The translations under genes were made by a program, and so were the position numbers. Below the pieces are notes generated by a model. It was not told the DNA's origin. It searched no databases and worked only from the letters and a program-made list of their open reading frames with translations. Positions 45,084-54,576 of a stretch of DNA of 64,000 nt are shown one piece after another. Source of the DNA: Albophoma yamanashiensis (lineage: Eukaryota > Ascomycota > Sordariomycetes > Hypocreales > Ophiocordycipitaceae); contig BCKH01000002.1 in the NCBI GenBank assembly GCA_001600555.1, positions 2,955,964-3,019,963 of the forward strand. The letters run 5' to 3'. The first letter of the stretch is position 1. Every line of letters begins with the position of its first letter.

Positions 45084-45732
45084 CTAGTCTTCCCAGCTCT
45101 TCTCGACAGTCTCTCTAACCCGTTTCGTGTACTCCTTTCGATTGTCCTTGTACAGGTTCGAGGCCTCGACGTTGGCCGGCGAGCCGGTGTTGGGGTCGTT
45201 GAGTAGACTGTAGCTGGTGTCAGCGCTCGTCGTCCAAAGCAGCTCGTCTCGCGTAGCAAGGCCATACCTCTGGATGCTGGTCAAGACAGCGGCGACGTCG
45301 TACGTGGGACTCCATCTGTTCTGCAATATGTCCAGGCAAAGCTCGCCCGTCGCGTACACGTTGGGGTGGAACATTTGGCTGATGAACTTCACTTGTGGCG
45401 GTTTATTCGGGTACTGCTCTTCAAACTGCATCACCAGCCTGAATGTACCATCCTCAAAGGGAGTATCGACGGGTCCGATGATGACGGCGTTCCTGTTCGA
45501 TGATGGGTAAGCCCGTGGGTTCGCCACGAAAGATGCATTCCTCTCGACTCGCACCGGGCGAGGGGGGAACGAACCACGTCATGACGTTATCTGGGATGGG
45601 CGAAGCAGACACGCCGGCTGGAGGATCCGTCTGCATGCGCTGCAGAGTATTAGCTGGGAAACGGGCGGGAGTGAAGCCGCAGCGGCGCACCTTGAAGTCA
45701 CGCATCAGGCGACGTCGAGCTGCCGTCGACAT
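45084..45732 (-). CDS. RAD6: Ubiquitin-conjugating enzyme E2 RAD6/UBC2
   Basis: Exons 45732-45691, 45639-45575, 45492-45268 and 45207-45084 give 151 aa, the exact length usual in filamentous fungi. RAD6 pairs with Bre1 to monoubiquitinate histone H2B, with Rad18 for PCNA in DNA-damage tolerance, and with Ubr1 in the N-degron pathway. The sequence begins MSTAARRRLMRDFKRMQ, has the HPN motif (HPNVYATGELCLDILQNRWS), and the catalytic Cys is residue 88. The third intron (45208-45267) is 60 nt without a stop, so retention would insert 20 residues inside the catalytic fold. RAD6 lacks the long acidic tail of yeast Rad6, as is normal outside Saccharomycetes. It shares a divergent promoter with the thiolase gene. 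Confidence 0.97.
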
Positions 45733-46660
45733 CTTGGCGAGTCCAGCGTCCTGGCTGGTGAAAACCCAGGGGCAAAGAGCAGTCGTCCGGTCGAGGATAA
45801 AGCGTGTCTCGGATTTTGCGGAGCAAGCGTCGGTGCTGTACGGTCCGGGGGCCTGCGAGAGATGACGGGTTTGGGGAGTTGCCTCGTGGAAGGGCATTGG
45901 TTTTGTCACGGAGCGCCCTCGGACCATGAACCGTGGAGAGCTGTGACGGCGAGGCTGCCAGCCAATCAGGGGTGTGGCAGATAGTGGGCTTAATCACCGG
46001 GCTCCCTTCTCACTGACGCCGCGCTCGACTGCACGCGCATAGTGGCGTCACGTGACTTCGCATCAGTGGCGGCCCATGTCGCGTGCGGTTGTTTCGAGCG
46101 TGCCTCAAGAGTGCGTCCACTGTCTAAAACGAACTCAGCACTACATAACTATTGCGACTTCGCGGACAATCTGCCGTAGAAGACATGTGACGTGACGCTG
46201 CCCATGGCCATGCAAGGCGTGCCGATGCGTTCCCGGCATCGCGTCCCGACTTGGCGAGCCTGCAGCGCCTTGCGAGTAGGCTTCCGAGCACCTCCGGAGT
46301 AATCGCAGCGATGACGCTCAACGAGGACGGAGTGCCAGCGTAATCGTAGCGTCCCGACGCCCCCGCCACGCGCTGGCGGTAGCGGCTTGCTGAGGTGGTG
46401 CAGGCGTTATTAGTTAGGCCGCCGCCTGTCGTGCAACCTCGCCTCCACTCGGTTCCGAGTTTCCGCCCTGCCTTCCCCGGAGAGCCGGGCGCCCCCGCTC
46501 TAAGCCGAAGCGTACCGAGCAGCATGCCTCCCGCCATGCCTCCCGCGCCACCTCTTCTTGCACCGAGCACATCCTCGCTACATCTTGACTCCCCTGCCCC
46601 CTCGGTCGCGTGCGATTCTCCTCTAGTCCTGTGCAGAAANCCTCCCGCCTGCCCTTCAAG
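45733..46660. promoter_or_regulatory. Divergent RAD6/thiolase promoter with E-box and CCAAT box
   Basis: 928 bp between divergent starts. GTCACGTGAC at about 46047-46056 is a perfect palindrome containing the CACGTG E-box bound by Cbf1/bHLH factors. A second, imperfect GTGACGTGAC lies near 46187-46196, and CCAAT is at about 45962-45966. The thiolase-side leader holds one N at 46640. Function of the boxes is inferred from sequence only. Confidence 0.5.
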
Positions 46661-48012
46661 ATGCCCGTTGCACAGCTCAGGTCGCCCAGACTGCCGGTCC
46701 AGCTGGCTCGGCATGTGAAAGCGGCGCGCCAGTTCTCTACCGGCGCGGCGCTGCGCAAGGAGCTGCAGGATGCCTACATCTTGAGCGCCGCCAGGACGCC
46801 GACGACCAAGGTCCGCTCTCCTCCTCCATCTCCCTCGCGCGCGTGCTGTCGGGCTAACAGTTTCCACAGTTCAATGGCTCGTTCACGTCCGTCCCCGCGT
46901 CCAAGCTCGGCGCCGCGGCCATCAAGTCGGCCCTCGAGAAGTCCAAGGTCCCCGCCGAGAAGATCTCCGATGTCTACATGGGCCAGGTCCTGCAGGGCTC
47001 GGCCGGTCAGGCGCCGGCTCGCCAAGCGGCCATCTTTGCCGGCCTCCCCCAGTCGGTGGAGGCCATCACCATCAACAAGGTCTGCGCGTCGGGCCTCAAG
47101 GCCGTCGCCTTTGCCGCGCAGAACATCCAGATGGGCCTTGCCGAGGCGCAGATTGCCGGCGGCATGGAGAACATGTCCCGCGTCCCTTACTACGTGCCTC
47201 GCGCCAGCAGCCTGCCTCCCTTCGGCCACGTCAAGATGGAGGATGGCTTGATCAAGGACGGCCTGACCGACGTGTACGACCAGTTCCACATGGGCAACTG
47301 CGCCGAGAACACGGCCAAGGCCCACTCCATCACGAGAGAGCAGCAGGACGCGTACGCCATTCAGTCGTACAAGAACGCGCAGAAGGCGTGGGCGGAGAAG
47401 GCCTTCGCTGAGGAGATCGTCCCCGTCACTGTCGCCAACAAGAAGGGCGACATTGTCATCGACACCGACGAGGGCTTCAAGGACGTCAAGTTCGAGAAGA
47501 TCCCTACGCTCAAGCCGGCGTTCGTCCGCGACGGCACCGGCACCGTCACCGCCGCCAACTCCTCCACCCTGAACGACGGCGCCAGCGCCCTGGTTCTCGG
47601 CAGCAAGGCCATCGCGCAGCAGTACGGCTCCGGCTCTCGCGTCCTGGCCAAGATCTGCGGCTATGCCGACGCTGCCATGGCCCCCATCGACTTCCCCGTC
47701 GCTCCCGCCAAGGCCGTGCCCATTGCGCTGGAGCGCGCCGGCATCACCAAGGACCAGGTCGCCGTCTGGGAGTTCAACGAGGCGTTCGCCGGAGTTATCC
47801 TGGCCAACCAGAAGATCCTCGGCCTCGAGAACGCCAAGGTCAACCCTCTCGGCGGTGCCATTTCTCTGGGACATGCTCTGGGCAGCTCCGGTTCGCGTAT
47901 CCTGACGACGCTGCTGCATCAGCTGAAGCCCGGCGAGTATGGTGTTGCCGCCATCTGCAACGGCGGTGGCGCTGCCACGGCCATGGTTGTCCAGAGAGTG
48001 GAGTCTGTATAA
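46661..48012 (+). CDS. Mitochondrial acetyl-CoA acetyltransferase (thiolase)
   Basis: Exons 46661-46810 and 46870-48012 give 430 aa. The enzyme interconverts two acetyl-CoA with acetoacetyl-CoA. The N-terminus (LRSPRLPVQLARHVKAARQF then STGAA) is Arg-rich without acids, as in mitochondrial presequences. The thiolase core has the acyl-accepting Cys122 in NKVCASGLKA, NEAFA, His385 in GGAISLGHALGSSGSR and the second active Cys413 in CNGGGAATAM. This fits the mitochondrial ACAT/Erg10A-type rather than the peroxisomal 3-ketoacyl-CoA thiolase, and there is no PTS1 (it ends ESV). The intron donor is GTCCGC, unusual after GT, but the acceptor and frame are clean and the joined sequence (TPTTKFNGSF) matches the family. 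An N at 46640 lies in the leader. Confidence 0.94.
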
Positions 48013-48481
48013 AGTTGAATTTGGGTGCATGTAGCGTCATGGTTTTTGTATTTAAAATTATGAAGGCGAATTCATTTGAAATCGTAACATATTATGTACA
48101 AGCGTCGCCAATCGTGGCCCAAGTGCTCTCCCGATCTATGCACCCTTGGTCCCCCAAATTGTCGATGAGCAGATTAATACTTGTTCAGCCGACAGGAGAA
48201 TATCCCATAAACTCCTCAGCACTCTCGTTTACAATTTCTATCGCCTTACTCACTTAAATACCTCTTCATATAGATAATTTCGCGTAAATGCCTTTTGTTC
48301 CATTGTAATCGATGCTGAAGGGACGGCCATGGCGGTGCAGGGGCCGCCCCGCCGCGTCGCGTTCCAGCTACCCTGCACCAAGACCCATCACAATTCTGTC
48401 GCACCTCTCACATACCCACCTTGCAGCTCGACAAGCTGGCAACCTCTGAACAACTTACACTCCCGCGTCTCCCCTCATGCC
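48013..48481. other. Intergenic, thiolase to CSN12
   Basis: AT-rich thiolase 3' region, then the CSN12 leader. No gene seen. Confidence 0.5.
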
Positions 48482-50212
48482 ATGCCTCTCGTCACGCAGT
48501 TCCTCTCGCAGATCCGGGAGCACGTCCGCACCCAGCGCGGCGACCTGCTACGCTCATGGCTGCAGGTCGAACCCAACTCGCCGAAGCAGTACCACGACCT
48601 GGCGCTGGAGCTTCGCCGGACGTTTTCCGACAACAAGAAGCTCGAGGACGTGGTCGAGAAGTGCCTGCCGGAGGACGATGACGTCCCCGACGGGCAAGCG
48701 ACGGCTTGGCCGAGCTTCCAAACGTTCATCACGACGTACCTGACGCTGTGGCGGGACATCAACCACGACGACTTGCTAGGCGCGCATGAGCTGCTCACGG
48801 CTCTGCTAACGTGGGTTGGCTCCTCGCCGCTGGCGGAATTGAATGACGGCTGACAGAAGGACCTCATGCAGCGCGTGCAGCACTGCCTTCACGCACCCTC
48901 AGTATGGTCACATACTGCTCCAGCTGAGCATGTCGCTCTGCGAGTCCCTCGCACGCTTCACCATGCGCCTCAACCGGAGGCCAGATCTGACGCGCCGCCT
49001 GCGCGCCAGAGACGAGGAGGGCGCCGGCAAGACCGTGGCTGAGACGTCGGCGGAGATTATTCAAAAGTTCTTCTCGACGTGCTTGATGGACCGCTCCGCC
49101 GGCCGGAAGCCCGAGGGCAAGAAGGTCGGCGTCTACATGTTTGCGAACCTCACCCTCAAGCTTCTCTTTGCTGTATGTTCTTCCCAGTCCCAGCCGCATA
49201 TGCTCACTGAACGATAGCAATGTTCGCTGACGCCATATGACAGTGCAGAAAAACGAATCTTGCGACCATGATCTTTCGCAACATGTCGTCCAGCTCACCG
49301 CCCCTCGGCCTGTACCCTGCCTCACAGCAAGTGGCATACCTTTACTACCTGGGACGGTTCAACTTCTCAGCCAACCACTACCGCCGCGCCGCTCTCGCCC
49401 TTGAGCAAGCTTACCTTCAGACTCCTTCGCACTTCGTCTCCCACCGCACCATCATCCTTACCTACCTCATCACATCCAACATGCTCCTTGGCCGCTTCCC
49501 CTCCGCGAACCTCCTCCAGCGACGCGAGGCGCAGGGCTTGAGCGAGGTCTTTTTGCCCTTGTGCCAGGCTATCAGGTCAGGCAACTTTATCCTGTTCCAG
49601 CAGCACCTTGCCCTGCATGAGTCGTGGCTGTGGGAGAAGGGCATCTACATCCAACTCAGCTACCGTCTGCGGCCATTGCTGTGGCGGTCACTTGCGCGCA
49701 AGACATTCCTGTTGACGTACGTGCCACCGACCGACGCAATGTCGCGGAAGGCTGCGACGCTGGATCTCGCAGATCTGTACACGGTTGCAACGTATGTGCA
49801 GCGCCGCGTCGAAGGCTGGCTGCCCTCAAGCCAGGTGGTCCGCACTCAGCCACCTGCTCACCACCTTAATCCTCTCTTCCTGCAAGCAGTTACAAGCAAA
49901 GTACACATACCTGCTGAAACCACGCTGGTCCCTCCTCCAGGCGGAGCCAAGAAGCTGTCTCCCAACGAAGGCTTGATCTATGGAAATCGACCCGTAAAGC
50001 CACACGACGTGGAAATCATGCTGGCCACCCTTATCCAAGCAAACCTGATGCACGGCTTCGTGGCCCATGGGCAGGGCAGATTCGCTATTATCGGCGCCAA
50101 GGCAAAGGGTCCGGTCCTGGCCGGCTGGCCCCCCGTCTGGCAAGCCATTCAAGAGAGGAGGTATGAGGAGGAAATTGATCTGAATACGGTGCCGGGATGG
50201 GTGAAGAGCTGA
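48482..50212 (+). CDS. CSN12: PCI-domain protein CSN12 (COP9/TREX-2-associated)
   Basis: Exons 48482-48810, 48857-49172 and 49244-50212 give 537 aa. The sequence follows the fungal CSN12/Thp3 pattern: WLQVEPNSPKQYHDLALELR, then WPSFQTFITTYLTLWRDIN, a SLCESLARFTMRLNRRPDLT helix, GKKVGVYMFANLTLKLLFAC, FLYYLGRFNF-like YLYYLGRFNFSANHYRRA, and a C-terminal PCI winged-helix region with LSPNEGLIYGNRPVKPHDVE and MHGFVAHGQGRFAI. CSN12 is a PCI-domain partner reported with the COP9 signalosome and, in yeast, with the Thp3 RNA-processing complex. The start is the ATG beginning MPLVTQFL; another ATG five bases upstream is out of frame. The first intron is only 46 nt. PCID2/Thp1 is a related alternative, but the C-terminal text favours CSN12. 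Confidence 0.88.
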
Positions 50213-51029
50213 AGTTTAGACGAGCGAGAGCCGCCAATGATGAAGCATGCCGTCCGGATAAAGTCGGGAAGAGATGCAAGATACCCATGCAGTCTGCGCT
50301 GTATTATTATGATAGACAGGTTTCACAAGCTCAGCGAAAGTATCTTTGAATTTAAAAAACGTTCTTCAATTTCGCTATGTGTGGCGTAAAATCGCCAGAT
50401 CCAAAAGCTCCTTTGCGGGAGACATGATTCGTGAGCATATGATCTCATTCATCCTGAGAAGATGGTATGTAAAGTAAGAGGCGATCTGAGCTCTGTCCTT
50501 GGACAAGCTTAGAATCCCCCCGAAAATGTGCGAAAATTTCTCCTCTCTTCATACTTCCCCGTAATACGTGAATCGTCCGAAAATTTTCGCCTTTTCCCTT
50601 TTCCCAAACCGAATATCCGATGCTCAATGGGTATCGACTGAGAACAAGAAAAGTTGAAGGGTGAAGAAAAGCCGTTAAAATGAGGCCGTTGGGTAGAAGG
50701 CCGCAAGTGGGCGAAAATAGGTCGGGCAGCGGTGTCAAAGAGACCAACACCATCGCCGATGAATTGCGCGTATCATATGTACAAGAACGCAATAGTGAAA
50801 ACGCAACGTCGACAGACGACATCGCGGAGAAGGTGGTTGCCATGCATGCCAGTTTATGCCAGCCGCAGGAGGCGAATGTGCAATTATGGTGATCAGTCGA
50901 ATGGAAGAAATATGGCGCAAAGCTGCTTTAAAAAAAAGGGAAGAAGCGGCTCTGAAGAATGCAGTCGAACAATTGACGCTGAAGAGAAGAAAGGGGGAGC
51001 ATCCGGCTTCAAGTCGAGGAATGCTCAAT
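50213..51029. other. Convergent intergenic, no gene seen
   Basis: The 3' regions of CSN12 and the SUN gene. Short open frames near 50700-51000 show no family and run antisense to the SUN 3' region. Confidence 0.5.
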
Positions 51030-52529
51030 CTACAGGAGGCAGGCGGCGGCCACGAATGCGACTAGCAGGCCAGCCACGGCGGCGTTGCCCTGTTGTCGGC
51101 CGGCCTCTCCCTTCTTCTCAGTCGTCTTCGGTGCGCTGCTGGACGACGTCTCAGTGGCGGAGTAGGATGACACGCTGGAGCTGTTTTGCGCTGAAGTGAA
51201 AGTGGTGGTGCTGTTCTCGTGGAAGATACCAGGCAACAGCGTGACGTCGTTGGACGTGCTGGTCGAGCTGGGCACGTTGGAAGTCGTCGGCGCCTTCGTA
51301 GTCGTTGGCTTGGAGCTCGTTGAAGTGCTCGTAGGCGTCGACGACGTGGACGTGGTCGTGGGCGCGGCACTCGTCGTCGGCTGCTTCGTCGTGGTCTGCT
51401 GAGTGGACGACTGCTGCTGAGAAGACGACTGTTGGCTGCTGCTGCCGCCACTGCCACCCGAGCCGTCGAAAGCGACAATGTTTGCCGTCGCGCCCTTGGG
51501 AACGGTAACGACGCAGAAACCGGCGCCGCCAGCGCCGGTAGCTGCCTGGCTGCTGTCAACCTGACCCCCGCCAGAAGGGCTGATCTCGCATGGCAACCCG
51601 TTGCAACCGCCGTCGGGGCACTCGATCCTCACACCGAAGGTGGGGCTGTTGCTCTTGAGGCCGGAAGATTGCCAGATTGGGTTCCAGCCAAGCTTTACAA
51701 AGGTTTGACCATTCGAGTCGGTATTGGCACCGGCGACGTACGGGCTCCAGTTACCAACAGGGGAGCTCGAGTCACCCCACACGCATCCCTCGGAACCAGT
51801 GCCGGGAGGGTTAATGTAGAAGCTATCGTTACTATCAGCAAGGGATGGACTCTGCGGGGTGATTAGAGTTTAATCTTACTGAGCAGACGTTGAACACCAA
51901 TAGTCCGTGCCGGGAACGGCAATAGTGGCCTCCGAATCGACAACAGTAGGGATGAGCATAGCCTCGTTTCCAGGCAGAACAGTTTGACACCAGGACATTT
52001 GGCTCTTGCATTTGTTGATGGCCTTGACGGCGCCAGTGCCTGGAATACAATTCGGCTTGTCGGGGAATGGCTTCTGAACGTTGCCGCTCTTGTCGCAGTA
52101 CAATCCTCCATTCTTCACACGAGTCAGCGCCACGCAATGGAGTCGGGGGCCTCGCGGGCAACCTACCATGGACTGGGGATAGGAATACGTCGAGTCGGGA
52201 TCCCACTGCGCCATAACCATGCCCGGCTTGCAGGCGATGGGGCAGTAGCTGCCTGGCTTGCACTCCTGATCGGGGCTCATAGCCCAGCCGGCGTTCTTAG
52301 AACCGGGAGTAATAGCCACGAGGTTAGGGTCGTCGGTCGGGAATGCGCACGATCCGCCTCGCTTCGCGTTCTCGTGGAGGTCAACCTCCGCCCGGGAGTG
52401 GGTTGACCCATGGTGGTGGTGAAACTTCCGCTGCAGCAAGTGCGCGTGTCGATGCTTGGCTTCGCAGCCGGGGGCGGAGACGAGGATCGCGGCCGACCCC
52501 AGGACGGCCTGAATGGAAGAAAACTTCAT
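51030..52529 (-). CDS. SUN-family secreted cell-wall protein, GPI-type (GH132)
   Basis: Exons 52529-52167, 52112-51880 and 51831-51030 give 465 aa. A signal peptide (KFSSIQAVLGSAAILVSA) precedes a His-rich stretch and the Cys-rich SUN domain: CAFPTDDPN, GSYCPIACKPGMVMAQWDP, GGLYCDKSGNVQKPFP, FYINPPGTGSEGCVWGDSS, then NWSPYVAGANTDSNGQTF and WNPIW. A Ser/Thr/Gln-rich region of about 130 residues follows, likely O-glycosylated, and a C-terminal hydrophobic tail (AAVAGLLVAFVAAACLL) fits GPI attachment. SUN proteins (Sun4, Sim1, Uth1 type) act on beta-glucan in wall remodelling and septation. The second intron offers competing AG acceptors; the one ending at 51832 (48 nt) gives the best match to SUN sequences. 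It is a single-strand neighbour of MEF2 with a long pyrimidine-rich leader. Confidence 0.88.
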
Positions 52530-54576
52530 GGCGAAGGATCGAGTGTCGGCTGACGCTGCGAGGTCGGTCGGCGAAAGTTGGTGAATAACGCGTGTAAACA
52601 CCAGGAACGGCGCAAGACCCCGAGATCTAAGTCGCGGCTGCGGAACCTGGCGTTCAACGGATGCGAGTGAGGCGAGGCGCTCCGGCGAGTTGGCGATTGT
52701 CGCGCAAACGAGTGTAAATCGAGCGAGTGAAGGACCGGCTGGTGCGTTGGTCGGCGTGTAAGTGGTGAGCGAGGGGCTCTTGCGAACAGCGGCGCGGCGA
52801 AAGGAGCGACGGAAAAGCAGAAAGGAAAGTGGGAGGTTGAAAACCGTTGACGACGAGAGAGTGTGTGAGCGATGGCGAGGCGACCGACAAGGGGATAAGC
52901 CGTGGCCTCGAGCGCCGGCCGGTGTCGAACTGCTGCCGGGCAGGATGGACGGGGTGGATCGTGGGAGCTGAGGGGACTTAGTGTTGAGACCGTCTCCAAT
53001 CGGGAGCCGGCGCTCATCTCCCTTGGTGCTGCGCCAGCCAATCCCACGCCCGAGACAGGCGAACCGAAATGAAGCGCCCCGTGACGGGGACGACCCCCTG
53101 GTCGAAATGAAAACATGAAATCCCACGAGTCACGCCCCGAGGGCTGAGAAGCAAATATTACTACGTGGTAGTACGTCCCCCGGATTGCCTAGTCAGTTGC
53201 GGCTGGCCGCGCAATTAGACAGGGAGCCGCTCGACGCCGCCAGCGTCGCAGGCGCCAGCGCTGTGCTGCTGCGATGCTGCGCTGCGAGGCCCACTGCGTC
53301 AGGCTTGACTGTGACGGCCCAGCGGGTGGTGATGCTGTTGTGTTGATTTTTTTTCTTGTTGTTGTTGCCGTTCCTGACGATCAGTGCCTCGGTAAGGTCA
53401 GTCCACCCACACCAAGACCAAGACCGTACCAGAGCAGCGCTCGAGCACTCGAGCCACGGGTCGACTGATCGCCGAGGCCTAAGAATGGGACAATCTTCAA
53501 GCCGCCCCCACAAGGCGGGCTTGGGTGTTGCTGAGGACGACCAGGCCAAGCAGGCCCTGGCTTCTTTGGAATGCAACCTGCGGCTTGTTGACGGCGCCAC
53601 GACGTTGCACGACCCCTGCCCGCTTCCCCAGGCTCTCAGCCAAAGCCTGGTGCCACTGTCCAAGCGTCTCATTTGCCGCGAGGTTGACCAAGACGGTTGG
53701 AAAATTTTCGCGCAACCTGGGCTTCCAGATCGTCGTCCCTTCGAGAGCTAGTTGTAATGATCCGGTACGCGGCGTGCGATCGGCTGACCGGGCGAGCCCG
53801 AATGGCCCGGCGAAAAGGAGGCCCTCGGGCGGCTGGCCGGATCGTCGCCTGACATTCCAGCTGCGAGGGATGGAGCTTCAGCGGTACCCAGAAGCCCTGT
53901 GCCTACCTGTATTACTGGCATCTCCATGTGCGGTTCACGCACCGTTCATCTAATCTGGCGTGATGTTTCGCTGCGGCACTGCAGAGGCGCCGTGATGGCC
54001 GTGGTCCGTGACCCGCCGCCGACGCGGTACTCATGTCGGGTGTGCGTCAGCAGTGTCTCGTGTTGAACGAAAGCGCCTTGCGGTCATCGTGGCCGAGGTT
54101 CCTGATGCTAAGGAATGCGCATGGCCCTGAAGATGTTTGTTGATGTACGGTGCGAGCAAAAGCTGCCTCAGCCAGCACGCGGGGCAGTCCCTGTTGCGTG
54201 CGGTTGCACGCACGCGAGGGGGCATCGTTCTCCCCGTACCTACGTCATGCACACAAACAACAATGGATGGACCAACGCAACGCTTTTACCTGGTGCCCAT
54301 GCATGCGGCAGTTGATCGCATGCCGGGATGCCTCTGTTGCTGTGTACCCACGTTCCAATGACAACGGCCAGGGCCGTGGGCCTGACAGCACCCTTGGGAC
54401 AGAGTCCAAGGGTATCGAAACAGACTGCAATTTCGGCACATAGAGCAAGCTGCCATGTTAACCACATCGTACATGAGATCGGGCTTCATTCGACATCTCT
54501 ATCTGCGTCTATCTGCGTCTTACATGTGAATTAGTGGTACAAGGTAGGTCCGGTCAAGCAGACCATCTTATGAGGC
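52530..54576. other. SUN-gene leader and intergenic
   Basis: 2 kb. The part next to the SUN start reads as a pyrimidine-rich leader on the minus strand, with a CCAAT box in CCAGCCAATCCC near 53035-53046. At 53159-53173 TACTAC/GTAGTA arms flank GTG. A plus-strand frame of 88 codons at 53485-53751 begins MGQSSS but has no family resemblance and is not called. Near 54500-54520 a 10-mer (TATCTGCGTC) is repeated twice. Confidence 0.45.

Noticed and set aside
46774..48030. 418-codon minus-strand open frame
   Set aside because: Antisense shadow of the thiolase gene in GC-rich codons; no family resemblance.
53485..53751. 88-codon frame beginning MGQSSS (possible N-myristoylation)
   Set aside because: Too short, no family, no splice evidence; composition not convincing.
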